Positions 56,603-64,000 of a DNA stretch of 64,000 nucleotides are shown here, in pieces (the stretch's first letter is position 1; each line of letters begins with the position of its first letter). Position numbers and translations under genes: made by a program. Origin of the DNA: Halomonas getboli (GTDB lineage Bacteria; Pseudomonadota; Gammaproteobacteria; Pseudomonadales; Halomonadaceae); assembly GCF_023094245.1 (NCBI RefSeq), contig NZ_JALMEW010000001.1:860757-924756 (forward strand), read 5' to 3'. The notes beneath the pieces are model-generated. The model worked only from the letters and a program-made list of their open reading frames with translations. It was not told where the DNA came from and searched no databases.

Positions 56603-56956
56603 TTACTGGGCAGCCTTGGCCTTCTCGACGATAGCGGCAAAGGCAGCCTTTTCGTTGACGGCCAGATCGGCCAGGACCTTGCGGTCGATCTCGATGCCGG
56701 CCTTCTTCAGGCCACCGACGAAGCGGCTGTAGGACAGACCGTGCTGACGGGCACCGGCGTTGATACGCTGGATCCACAGGGCGCGGAACTGACGCTTGCG
56801 CTGGCGACGGTCACGGTAGGCGTACTGACCGGCCTTGATGACGGCCTGCTTGGCAACGCGGAAGACGCGTGAACGGGCACCGTAGTAACCCTTGGCCTGG
56901 CTGAGAATCTTCTTGTGACGACGACGTGCGACGACACCACGCTTGACGCGAGTCAT
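56603..56956 (-). CDS. rplT: 50S ribosomal protein L20
   Basis: Early-assembly 23S rRNA-binding protein and, in E. coli, translational repressor of its own operon. The 117-residue protein has the basic N-terminus [20 protein letters not shown] and the folded end [26 protein letters not shown] precedes the ATG. It lies 37 bp downstream of rpmI. Confidence 0.98.
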   Translation of the reverse strand: MTRVKRGVVARRRHKKILSQAKGYYGARSRVFRVAKQAVIKAGQYAYRDRRQRKRQFRALWIQRINAGARQHGLSYSRFVGGLKKAGIEIDRKVLADLAVNEKAAFAAIVEKAKAAQ

Positions 56957-56993
56957 GGCTTACTCCTGACGTTTAAATATGGTCTACCAAGGA

Positions 56994-57188
56994 TTACAGG
57001 TTCGGCAGCATGCGCTGCACGAGCTGCTTGTCGGCGTCGTGGATCTGCTTCATACCACGCAGCTGACGCTTACGCTTGGTGGACTTCTTGGTCAGGATGT
57101 GGCTACGGAACGACTGCTTGTGCTTGAAGCCGTTGGCCGTCTTCTTGAAGCGCTTGGCAGCGCCGCTGTTGCTCTTGATTTTCGGCAT
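56994..57188 (-). CDS. rpmI: 50S ribosomal protein L35
   Basis: Ribosomal protein of 64 residues, [20 protein letters not shown], highly basic ([12 protein letters not shown]). The start at 57188 has GGAG upstream. It lies between infC and rplT; a 10-bp stem hairpin just upstream may be part of the L20 control structure. Confidence 0.98.
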   Translation of the reverse strand: MPKIKSNSGAAKRFKKTANGFKHKQSFRSHILTKKSTKRKRQLRGMKQIHDADKQLVQRMLPNL

Positions 57189-57229
57189 GAGATGAACTCC
57201 GCTCGAGGTTTTTGAGAAAATCCGGGGCC

Positions 57230-57254
57230 AATGGCCGGCTAGGCGCCGGCCATT
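57230..57254 (-). promoter_or_regulatory. Hairpin in the infC-rpmI spacer (possible L20 leader)
   Basis: Perfect 10-bp stem AATGGCCGGC (57230-57239) / GCCGGCCATT (57245-57254), 5-nt loop. It lies between the infC stop and the rpmI ribosome binding site, where L20 represses rpmI-rplT in E. coli. No U-tract follows directly, which argues against a terminator. Confidence 0.45.
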
Positions 57255-57273
57255 CGTTTGACGGGCCGTCGGA

Positions 57274-57813
57274 TCACTTCTTCTTGGGGGCAATGATCAT
57301 GATCATCTGCCGCCCTTCCATCTTCGGGAAGGACTCCACGGTACCGATCTCCTCGAGATCGGCGGCGATCCGCTCCATCAGCTTGCGACCGAGGTCCTGA
57401 TGGGCCATTTCGCGTCCGCGGAAGCGCAGCGTGACCTTGCCCTTGTCGCCACCTTCGAGGAAACGTGTCAGGTTCTTCATCTTGACCTGATAGTCGCCCT
57501 CGTCGGTGCCAGGCCGGAATTTGACTTCCTTGACCTGGATCTGCTTCTGCTTCTTCTTCTGAGCCGCCTTCTGCTTCTTCTGCTCGAAGACGAACTTGCC
57601 GTAATCCATGATCTTGCAGACGATCGGATCGGCATTGGAAATCTGGACGAGGTCCATACCGGCGGCTTCCGCACGCTCCAGGGCATCGCTGGTCGGCAGA
57701 ATACCCAGCTGCTCGCCGTCACTGTCGATCAGACGAACCTGGTCTACGGTAATACGCTCGTTCATCGGTGGGCGCTTGTCCTGCGGGCGCCCTCTGGGGT
57801 TGCTTCGCTTGAT
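57274..57813 (-). CDS. infC: Translation initiation factor IF-3, ATC start codon
   Basis: IF-3 discriminates initiator tRNA and start codon on the 30S subunit. The usual ATG candidate (57765) gives 163 residues and has no ribosome binding site. Extending in frame to an ATC at 57813 adds [16 protein letters not shown], a basic N-terminus like that of other IF-3 proteins, for a total of 179 residues (E. coli 180). GTGGAGA lies 8 nt before the ATC, and an in-frame TGA lies six codons upstream, with no ATG, GTG or TTG between. E. coli infC starts at ATT and is autoregulated through it. Domain signatures: [19 protein letters not shown] and [14 protein letters not shown]. Confidence 0.9.
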   Translation of the reverse strand: MKRSNPRGRPQDKRPPMNERITVDQVRLIDSDGEQLGILPTSDALERAEAAGMDLVQISNADPIVCKIMDYGKFVFEQKKQKAAQKKKQKQIQVKEVKFRPGTDEGDYQVKMKNLTRFLEGGDKGKVTLRFRGREMAHQDLGRKLMERIAADLEEIGTVESFPKMEGRQMIMIIAPKKK

Positions 57814-57847
57814 GGTTCCGTCTCCACTTCAGTCTTGGAAGATGTCG

Positions 57848-59746
57848 TTATAGCCGTTCGGCCAGCACCTTGTCGATGAAGGTCTCCACCGTCATGGTGC
57901 CGAGGTCTTCCCCGGTGCGCGTGCGCACGGCGACCGAATCGGCGTCGACTTCCTTATCTCCCACCACCAGGAGATAGGGGACCTTCTGCAACGTATGCTC
58001 GCGAATTTTAAAGCCGATCTTCTCGTTCCTCAAGTCCGCCTTGACGCGCATGCCGACTTTCTGCAAGCGACGCTCGAGATTTTCGACGAAATCGCGCTGC
58101 GAATCGGTGATGTTGAGGATCACGGCCTGCTCCGGGGCGAGCCACAGCGGCATGGCACCGGCGTAGTGCTCGATGAGGATGCCGAGGAAGCGCTCGAAGG
58201 AGCCCAGGATAGCACGATGCAGCATGACCGGCGTCCTGCGCTCGCCGTGCTCGTCGACGAACTGCGCGCCCAGGCGGCCGGGCAGGTTGAAGTCGAGCTG
58301 CAGGGTGCCGCACTGCCAGACGCGATTCAGGCAGTCGCGTAGCGAGAACTCGATCTTGGGCCCATAGAAGGCGCCCTCGCCCGGCTGCAGCTCCCAGTCC
58401 AGACCGGTGCTGTTGAGCGCGGCCTCTAGGCCGGCCTCGGCGCGATCCCACAGCTCGGCCTCGCCCATGAAGTCGTCCGGGCGGGTGGACAGCTTGAGTT
58501 CGACGCCCTCGAAGCCCAGCTCCTTGTAGACCTGAAGCGTCAGCGCGATGAAATCCTCGGCCTCGGACTGGATCTGGCCCTCGGTGCAGAAGATGTGGGC
58601 ATCGTCCTGGGTGAAGCCGCGCACGCGCATCAGACCGTGCAGCGAGCCGGAGGGCTCGTTGCGATGGCAGCTGCCGAACTCGGCCAGGCGCAGCGGCAGA
58701 TCGCGATAGCTCTTCAGGCCCTGGTTGAACACCTGCACATGGCAGGGGCAGTTCATCGGCTTGACCGCGTATTCGCGCTTCTCCGACTCGGTGGTGAACA
58801 TCAGCTCACTGTAGTGCCCCCAGTGACCGGAGGCCTTCCACAGCGAGAGATCGACCACCTGGGGCGTCTTGATCTCGCGATAGCCGTGCTCGATCTGCAC
58901 CCGGCGCATGTACTGCTCCAGCGCCTGGTACATGGTCCAGCCGTTGGGGTGCCAGAAGACCATGCCCGGCGCCTCTTCCTGCAGGTGGAAGAGGTCCATC
59001 TTCTTGGCCAGCTTGCGGTGATCGCGCTTCTCGGCCTCCTCGAGGCGCTTGAGATAGGCCTTGAGCTGCTTCTTGTCGCCCCATGCGGTGCCGTAGATAC
59101 GCGTCAGCATCGGGCGCTCGGCGTCGCCGCGCCAGTAGGCGCCGGCCAGCTTGGTGAGCTTGAAGGCCTTGAGGTGGCGGGTGTTCGGCACGTGCGGACC
59201 GCGGCACATGTCGGTGTATTCCTGATGATGGTAGAGACGAATGGTCTCGCCATCGGGAATCTCGCGCACGATCTCCTGCTTGTAGGGCTCGTCGCGATGC
59301 AGGAAGGTCAGCATGGCCTTGTCGCGGTCGACGTACTCGCGCACCACGTCGTAGCCGGTGTCGATCAGCGCCTTCATGCGCTGCTCGATGGCCTCGAGGT
59401 CCTCGGGGGTCGCCGAGCGGCCGAAGTCGACGTCATAGTAGAAGCCGTCGTCGATCACCGGGCCGATCGCCATCTTGGCATCGGGATAGAGCTGCTTCAC
59501 CGCGTGGCCGATCAGGTGGGCGCAGGAGTGGCGGATGATCTCCAGGCCGGCCTCGTCGCGCGCGGTGATGATGGCCACCTCGGCGTCACGGTCGATGACG
59601 TCCGCGGCGTCCACCAGCTCGCCGTCGATGCGCCCGGCCACGCAGGCCTTGGCCAGGCCGGCGCCGATGCTCTCGGCCACCTGCATTACGGTGAGCGGTT
59701 CGTCGTAGGTTCTCTGACTGCCGTCCGGCAGGGTCACGATGGGCAT
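57848..59746 (-). CDS. thrS: Threonine--tRNA ligase
   Basis: Class II synthetase of 632 residues with all domains: TGS (1-60), editing domain with [16 protein letters not shown] (near 72) and [13 protein letters not shown], catalytic core with [21 protein letters not shown], and motif 3 in [19 protein letters not shown]. The zinc ligands are the Cys of NCPCH, a His and a later His. The ATG at 59746 is supported by AAGGAAA; the longer frame adds 13 unrelated residues. First gene of the thrS-infC-rpmI-rplT cluster. Confidence 0.97.
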   Translation of the reverse strand: MPIVTLPDGSQRTYDEPLTVMQVAESIGAGLAKACVAGRIDGELVDAADVIDRDAEVAIITARDEAGLEIIRHSCAHLIGHAVKQLYPDAKMAIGPVIDDGFYYDVDFGRSATPEDLEAIEQRMKALIDTGYDVVREYVDRDKAMLTFLHRDEPYKQEIVREIPDGETIRLYHHQEYTDMCRGPHVPNTRHLKAFKLTKLAGAYWRGDAERPMLTRIYGTAWGDKKQLKAYLKRLEEAEKRDHRKLAKKMDLFHLQEEAPGMVFWHPNGWTMYQALEQYMRRVQIEHGYREIKTPQVVDLSLWKASGHWGHYSELMFTTESEKREYAVKPMNCPCHVQVFNQGLKSYRDLPLRLAEFGSCHRNEPSGSLHGLMRVRGFTQDDAHIFCTEGQIQSEAEDFIALTLQVYKELGFEGVELKLSTRPDDFMGEAELWDRAEAGLEAALNSTGLDWELQPGEGAFYGPKIEFSLRDCLNRVWQCGTLQLDFNLPGRLGAQFVDEHGERRTPVMLHRAILGSFERFLGILIEHYAGAMPLWLAPEQAVILNITDSQRDFVENLERRLQKVGMRVKADLRNEKIGFKIREHTLQKVPYLLVVGDKEVDADSVAVRTRTGEDLGTMTVETFIDKVLAERL

Positions 59747-59903
59747 GTAAAGAATTTCCTTTTGCGCAGTGGTGATCCACACCAAGGATCACATGTCGCC
59801 AGAAAGAATGGTCGTCGAAAGCGCTTACGAAAGCGTCGCCTAGCCTAGCAGACGGCCCCCGTGCGAGGCCATGCCGGCGCCACGAAACATACCGCGGCAA
59901 CGA

Positions 59904-59929
59904 AAAGAGGCGCCCGAAGGCGCCTCTTT
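59904..59929 (-). terminator. Terminator after OmpA-like lipoprotein gene
   Basis: Perfect 11-bp stem AAAGAGGCGCC (59904-59914) / GGCGCCTCTTT (59919-59929), loop CGAA, followed on the minus strand by TCGTTGCC after the TTTT of the stem. It lies 47 bp past the stop. Confidence 0.85.
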
Positions 59930-59976
59930 CACTCTCGAGATGCCCCGGCGAACCGGGGCGAGGGCTCAGTCGGAGA

Positions 59977-60792
59977 TCACTCCCACTCGCCCAGCTCGAC
60001 GCGACGGTTCTCGGCACGGCCGGCGTCGGTCTCGTTGGTGGCGACCGGCTGGGACTCGCCGTAACCGATGGTGCGCATGCGGTTGCGGTCGACGCCCTGA
60101 GCGGCCAGGTAGTCGGCCACGGAATCGGCGCGACGCTGGGACAGATCCTTGTTGTAGCTGGCGCTACCCACGGAATCGGTGTGACCTTCGATGCGAACGC
60201 GGACGTTCTCATTGGCCATCAGCTTCTCGGCGACGCCGTCGAGGATGCCTTCGGCACCCATGGTCAGGGTCGCGGAGTCGAACTCGAAATTGACGTCACG
60301 CAGCACCAGGTCCTCGACGCAGCCCAGGGCATTGACCTCGGCGCCGGCCGGGGTACCCGGGCACTGGTCCTGGTAGTCCGGCACGCCGTCGGCGTCGGAA
60401 TCCAGCGGGCAGCCCACGGCATCCACGGCCACGCCAGCCGGGGTACCCGGGCACTGGTCGTTGGCGTCGATCACGCCATCGCCATCGGTGTCCTGCGGCG
60501 CAGGCTCGGCCTTCTTGTTGGGCTCGGCACACAGCAGGGCACCGATGGTGGCGCCGGCGGTGCCGCCCACGGCCGCACCGGTGTCTTCGTCGGAATCGCT
60601 GGAAGTGGCATAGCCGATCCCGCCGCCGATCAGGCCGCCGGCCAGACCGCAAACCGCCGGATGCTGGTACCAAGCACGATCGGAAGAGGCGCTATCGCCC
60701 ATGCTGGAGGATTGAGAAGCCGAACTCGCGCAGCCGGACAGGCCAACGACGAGAGCGGAACCGAGCAGCAAGCCAGTCGTAGATTTTTTCAT
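59977..60792 (-). CDS. OmpA-family lipoprotein with TSP3 repeats
   Basis: Outer-membrane lipoprotein of 271 residues. The signal helix MKKSTTGLLLGSALVVG ends in the lipobox LSGC (Cys about 21). A glycine-zipper segment (GLAGGLIGGGIGY) follows, and then two thrombospondin type-3-like calcium motifs, DTDGDGVIDANDQCPGTPAG and DSDADGVPDYQDQCPGTPAG. The C-terminal OmpA domain carries the peptidoglycan-binding NFEFDSATLT, IEGHTDSVGSASYN and SQRRADSVADYL. It probably tethers the outer membrane to peptidoglycan. AAGGAG precedes the ATG at 60792. The 278 bp beyond, towards the DUF2489 gene, show nothing definite. Confidence 0.93.
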   Translation of the reverse strand: MKKSTTGLLLGSALVVGLSGCASSASQSSSMGDSASSDRAWYQHPAVCGLAGGLIGGGIGYATSSDSDEDTGAAVGGTAGATIGALLCAEPNKKAEPAPQDTDGDGVIDANDQCPGTPAGVAVDAVGCPLDSDADGVPDYQDQCPGTPAGAEVNALGCVEDLVLRDVNFEFDSATLTMGAEGILDGVAEKLMANENVRVRIEGHTDSVGSASYNKDLSQRRADSVADYLAAQGVDRNRMRTIGYGESQPVATNETDAGRAENRRVELGEWE

Positions 60793-61070
60793 GTAAGACT
60801 CCTTCTTCACACAAATCTGCATGGCCATCGCGGAGACGCCATCCAGGAGGTCCGGTGGTTCATAGCCAACGGCGACGAACAGCGTTCGCCTACATCGTTA
60901 AGAAAGCACGAAAATATGATTTCAGCCAGCAGAGACCGTGAGATGGCACTGGCATCCTTCCGCATATGAGCCATCTACGGTGCCTGTACAAGCTTGCCCA
61001 AGGTGATCGCGGGATGCAATCGCTGTCTGCGTCAGCGATCGCCCATGTCTCCGCGCGCCGAGGCCCGACC

Positions 61071-61538
61071 TCAGTGCAGGGACGCCGGCCAGTCGCGGCG
61101 GAACCGCAGCACCGCGCCCGCGGCCTCGATCACCGCCGCACGCATCTCGTCCTCGACCGCCAGGCGCTCGCGATCCTCCTGGAAGCGCTCCTTGGGCGTC
61201 AGCGCCTGCCGCGCGGAGTGCGTGTGCAGATGACGGGTACGGCCGTGAACCTCGCCGAAGGCCTGGAATTCGGGGCGCTCGACCAGCGAAGGATCGAGGA
61301 TGTCGAGCAGCGTCTTGCAGCGCCAGGAACCCTCGGTGACATCGACCTGCTGCTGCTGAAGGGCCGAGGCCACCAGCTCCAGGTTTTCCAGGCAGTTCTC
61401 GTGGGCACGACGCAGTTCATCCTCGCGAAAGACCTTGCGGCGGCGCACCTCGCGCCACAGCGTCACGGCATAGGCCGCCAGGCCGGCCACGATGGCCACA
61501 GCAATCCCCAGCAGGATCAGCGCGGTAGTATGGGACAT
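61071..61538 (-). CDS. DUF2489 family protein
   Basis: A 155-residue protein with one N-terminal membrane helix (about residues 6-28), then a basic stretch (WREVRRRKVFREDELRRAHE) and an alpha-helical cytoplasmic part. It resembles DUF2489 proteins of gammaproteobacteria; the function is unknown. GGGAG precedes the ATG at 61538. It is divergent from the SLC13 transporter, 96 bp away. Confidence 0.8.
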   Translation of the reverse strand: MSHTTALILLGIAVAIVAGLAAYAVTLWREVRRRKVFREDELRRAHENCLENLELVASALQQQQVDVTEGSWRCKTLLDILDPSLVERPEFQAFGEVHGRTRHLHTHSARQALTPKERFQEDRERLAVEDEMRAAVIEAAGAVLRFRRDWPASLH

Positions 61539-61634
61539 GCAGGCTCCCGAAGCATCGAAGGGTAAGGCCACGCATTTTATACTCTGCCTCGCACGGTCCC
61601 AATCCCCCCGGGCCGACACGGCAAGGAGCCAGGC

Positions 61635-63074
61635 ATGAGCGATTCGGCAAGTCACCCCACCACCGTGGCCCGCGTCGGGCTGATACTCGGCCCGCTGTGG
61701 CTGTTGATGACGCTGGTGTTGCCGCCGCCGGGCGGCATGAGCGAGAGCGCCTGGGCCTGCGCCGGGCTGGCCCTGCTCATGGCGACCTGGTGGTCGACCG
61801 AGGCGATCCCGATTCCCGCCACCTCGCTGGTGCCGCTGGTGCTGATCCCGGCACTGGGCCTCGGCGACATCCAGCAGGCCGCCGCGAGCTACGCCAACCC
61901 GATCATCTACCTGTTCCTGGGCGGTTTCCTGCTCGGCATCGCCATGCAGCGCTGGAACCTGCACCGGCGCATCGCCCTGCACGTGCTGCGCGTGGTCGGC
62001 CACGAGCCGCGCCGCCAGATCGGCGGCTTCATGCTGGCCACCGGCTTTCTGAGCATGTGGGTCTCCAACACCGCCACGGCGATCATGATGCTGCCCATCG
62101 GCATGTCGGTGATCAGCCTGCTGGACGACAGCGACCCCGACGAACTCGCTCGGTATGCCACCGCCCTGCTGCTGGCCATCGCCTATTCCGCCAGCATCGG
62201 CGGCATCGCCACCCTGATCGGCACCCCGCCCAACGCGCTGCTGGCCGGGTATCTGGCCGACAGCCGCGGCATCGATCTCGGCTTCGCCCAGTGGATGCTG
62301 GTCGGCCTGCCGGTCAGCGTGACGATGATGGCCTGCGCCTGGTGGTGGCTGACGCGGCGCCGCTTTCATTTGGCGGGCGGCGACGACAGCGCCGACATGG
62401 TTCGCCGCGAACTGGCCAAGCTCGGCCGCACCAGCGCCGCCGAACGTCGCGTCGGCCTGATCTTCCTGCTGGCCGCCCTCGCCTGGGTGTGTCGCCCGCT
62501 GCTCAACCAGGCCGGGCTCGACTGGCTGTCGGACACCGGCATCGCCATCGCCGCCGGCATCGCGCTGTTCCTGGTGCCCTCGAGGGACAGCAGCGGCGAA
62601 CGTCTGATGACCTGGGACGCGGCCCAGTCGCTGCCCTGGGGCATCCTGCTGCTGTTCGGCGGCGGCCTGACCCTGGCCGGCGCCATCAGCCGTTCTGGGC
62701 TGGCCGAGTGGATCGCCCAGCGCCTCGAGGTCTTCGGCGCCTTCCCGCTGCTGGCCCTGATCGGTGTGGTGGTGCTGGTGATCATCTTCCTCACCGAGGT
62801 GACCTCCAACACCGCCACCGCGGCCGCCTTCCTGCCGCTGCTCGGCGCCCTCGCCGTGTCGCTGGACATCTCGCCGCTGCTGGTCACGGTGCCCGCCGCC
62901 ATTGCCGCCAGCTGCGCCTTCATGATGCCGGTGGCCACGCCGCCCAACGCCATCGTGTTCGCCACCGGCCATATGCGCATCCAGTCGATGATCCGCGCAG
63001 GCTTCGCCCTCAACCTGATCGGCACCCTGCTGGTGACGCTGCTGGCCTATCCGCTGGTGACGCTGTTCTGGTGA
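61635..63074 (+). CDS. SLC13/DASS family anion:sodium symporter
   Basis: Inner-membrane Na+-coupled transporter of dicarboxylates or sulfate, 479 residues, about twelve hydrophobic segments. The two SNT-type motifs of the DASS fold are SMWVSNTATAIMMLPIGM and TEVTSNTATAAAFLPLL. AAGGAG precedes the ATG. The substrate (succinate/citrate or sulfate) cannot be told. Its 3' end overlaps the convergent heme A synthase gene by 28 bp on the opposite strand. Confidence 0.92.
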   Translation: MSDSASHPTTVARVGLILGPLWLLMTLVLPPPGGMSESAWACAGLALLMATWWSTEAIPIPATSLVPLVLIPALGLGDIQQAAASYANPIIYLFLGGFLLGIAMQRWNLHRRIALHVLRVVGHEPRRQIGGFMLATGFLSMWVSNTATAIMMLPIGMSVISLLDDSDPDELARYATALLLAIAYSASIGGIATLIGTPPNALLAGYLADSRGIDLGFAQWMLVGLPVSVTMMACAWWWLTRRRFHLAGGDDSADMVRRELAKLGRTSAAERRVGLIFLLAALAWVCRPLLNQAGLDWLSDTGIAIAAGIALFLVPSRDSSGERLMTWDAAQSLPWGILLLFGGGLTLAGAISRSGLAEWIAQRLEVFGAFPLLALIGVVVLVIIFLTEVTSNTATAAAFLPLLGALAVSLDISPLLVTVPAAIAASCAFMMPVATPPNAIVFATGHMRIQSMIRAGFALNLIGTLLVTLLAYPLVTLFW

Positions 63075-64000
63075 ATCCGGCCCGCGGCGACGATCCGAGA
63101 CGTCGCCGCGACCGGCCAGCGCCAGCGCCACGCCGCCAGCACCAGGCCGGCCACCAGGCAGGCGGCCCCTGCCGTATGCAGCAGTGCCAGCCATAGCGGC
63201 AGCCACAGCAGCACGTTGGCCACGCCCAGCGCCGCCTGAGCCAGCCCGGCGCCGACCGCCAGCGCCAGCCAGGGCCGCATCGCCCGGTCACGGCCATGGC
63301 GCCAGCCCAGCGCCAGCAGGCAGGCCAGCAGCGCCGCGGCGCCCAGGCGATGGGCCACCTGGATGGCACTGCGCGCCTCGGCGTGGAGCTGACCATTGAG
63401 ATAGCTCGGCCCCACCGCTTGGGTCAGATGAAAGCCCTCCCCCCAGTCCAGTGCCTCGACCCATCGCCCGTTGCAGGCAGGAAAGCCCTGACAGGCGATG
63501 CCGGCATAGTTGCTCGAGGTCCAGCCGCCCAGCGCCAGCTGCAGCACCAGCGCCAGCAGCGTCGCCCGCCACAGCAGCGTCAGGCGCCGTGGCCGCATCA
63601 CCGCGGGGGCATCGAACGCCAGCCGGCGCAGGCACAGATGCAGCCACAGGAACATCGCCATCACCGACAGTCCACCGAGCAGATGCAGGGTCACCACCTG
63701 CGGCCACAGCTTGAAGGTCACGGTGAAGGCCCCGAAGGCGCCCTGCACCGCCAGTGCCACCAGCAGTCCCAGCGTCAGCCGCCAGGGGTAGCCGTCGCGG
63801 CCGCGGCACAGCCGCCGCCCGCGCGCCGCCAGCAGCAGCGCCACGGCGATCAGTCCCGCCGCCAGATAGCGGTGCAGCATCTCCATCCAAGCCTTGGTGG
63901 CCTCAAGCGGCAGGTGGGGGCTATGCGCCAGGGCCCGCTCGGCATCGGGCACCAGCGGCGCTCCGTAGCAGCCCGGCCAGTCGGGGCAGCCGAGCCCCGC
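63047..64000 (-). CDS. ctaA: Heme A synthase CtaA/COX15 (5' end beyond window)
   Basis: Integral membrane protein that converts heme O to heme A for cytochrome aa3 oxidase. The frame runs off the right edge, so the N-terminus is missing. The first visible residues GLGCPDWPGCYGAPLVPDAE are the conserved loop after helix 1, and EMLHRYLAAG carries a heme-ligand His. Further ligands are in VTLHLLGGLSVMA, QVAHRLGAAALLA and LLHTAGAACLVAG. The second CxxxxxC loop (ACQGFPACNG) is present. A cyoE/ctaB homologue may lie beyond the window. The 3' end overlaps the SLC13 gene on the other strand. Confidence 0.9.
   Translation of the reverse strand, partial: AGLGCPDWPGCYGAPLVPDAERALAHSPHLPLEATKAWMEMLHRYLAAGLIAVALLLAARGRRLCRGRDGYPWRLTLGLLVALAVQGAFGAFTVTFKLWPQVVTLHLLGGLSVMAMFLWLHLCLRRLAFDAPAVMRPRRLTLLWRATLLALVLQLALGGWTSSNYAGIACQGFPACNGRWVEALDWGEGFHLTQAVGPSYLNGQLHAEARSAIQVAHRLGAAALLACLLALGWRHGRDRAMRPWLALAVGAGLAQAALGVANVLLWLPLWLALLHTAGAACLVAGLVLAAWRWRWPVAATSRIVAAGRIHQNSVTSG

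Noticed and set aside
57274-57765. infC starting at the ATG at 57765
   Set aside because: No ribosome binding site, and it would lack the basic N-terminus; the upstream ATC with a good site gives the normal IF-3 length.
60966-61565. 199-codon plus-strand frame over the DUF2489 gene
   Set aside because: Shadow of the minus-strand DUF2489 gene, which has a good ribosome binding site and membrane anchor.

Overview
The window is a GC-rich, gene-dense piece of a gammaproteobacterial chromosome. The thrS-infC-rpmI-rplT-pheS-pheT-ihfA cluster, the aspS-yebC-ruvC order, E. coli-like Nei, GrxA, RF3, HypT-like and PpnN proteins, and many acidic proteins with Asp/Glu-rich surfaces fit a moderately halophilic member of the Halomonadaceae (Halomonas or a close relative). 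That assignment is inferred from gene order and protein resemblance, not from a database search. I saw no rRNA, tRNA, CRISPR array, transposase or prophage gene. Almost everything is core or housekeeping content; the unusual material lies in the intergenic DNA.

Layout. 0-3.8 kb: aspS, yebC and ruvC on the minus strand plus a FmdB-type zinc ribbon. 3.9-10.8 kb: hydroxyacid dehydrogenase, ribokinase and nucleoside hydrolase (nucleoside/ribose salvage), acylphosphatase, a leucine-dehydrogenase-like enzyme, a BrkB/YihY membrane protein and a fused NMN adenylyltransferase-Nudix protein. 10.8-18.8 kb (minus): HypT-like LysR regulator, cardiolipin synthase, Fe-S fumarase, endonuclease VIII, UvrB, an OsmC protein and a small HMA-fold protein. 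18.9-25 kb: YgfZ, TatD, RF3, two small unknown proteins, CysQ and an SDR. 25-29.4 kb: an RND efflux pump and its adaptor. 29.5-31.7 kb: a RegB/RegA-type redox two-component system. 31.8-36.8 kb: 3-hydroxybutyrate dehydrogenase, an inositol-phosphatase-family protein, GrxA, a DUF1338 protein and the 3-oxoacid CoA-transferase pair with a divergent LysR regulator. 37.9-42.1 kb: acyltransferase, LysM/M23 lipoprotein, a probable PhoB-controlled glycosyltransferase-PAP2 operon and AlkB. 42.2-48.7 kb: the glycine locus, with gcvT and a glycine/alanine symporter on one strand and gcvH-gcvP divergent from them. 48.8-52.6 kb: LysR regulator, PpnN, a membrane protein, flavodoxin and a DUF2788 protein. 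52.7-59.7 kb: the translation cluster. 59.9-64 kb: OmpA-like lipoprotein, DUF2489 protein, SLC13 transporter and a truncated heme A synthase.

How genes work together. bdhA and scoAB form a route from 3-hydroxybutyrate to acetoacetyl-CoA. The four glycine genes import and cleave glycine. Ribokinase and nucleoside hydrolase release and phosphorylate ribose. Four heptamers at exact 11-bp spacing ahead of the glycosyltransferase-phosphatase pair suggest phosphate-starvation membrane remodelling. AspRS carries the sequence signature of the non-discriminating type.

Non-coding structure. The noteworthy signals are (1) heptanucleotide arrays at gene ends, in two near-identical composite elements (20743-20936 and 31693-31838) and two related sites (42092-42147 and 51344-51444); (2) a ~78-bp palindromic repeat at 1499-1575 and 35963-36041 whose central hairpin shows a compensatory change; (3) an identical 14-mer at three intergenic sites; (4) a 144-bp imperfect palindrome at 10835-10978; (5) an infC start at ATC rather than ATG; and (6) a strong attenuator-like hairpin before pheS without a visible Phe leader peptide.
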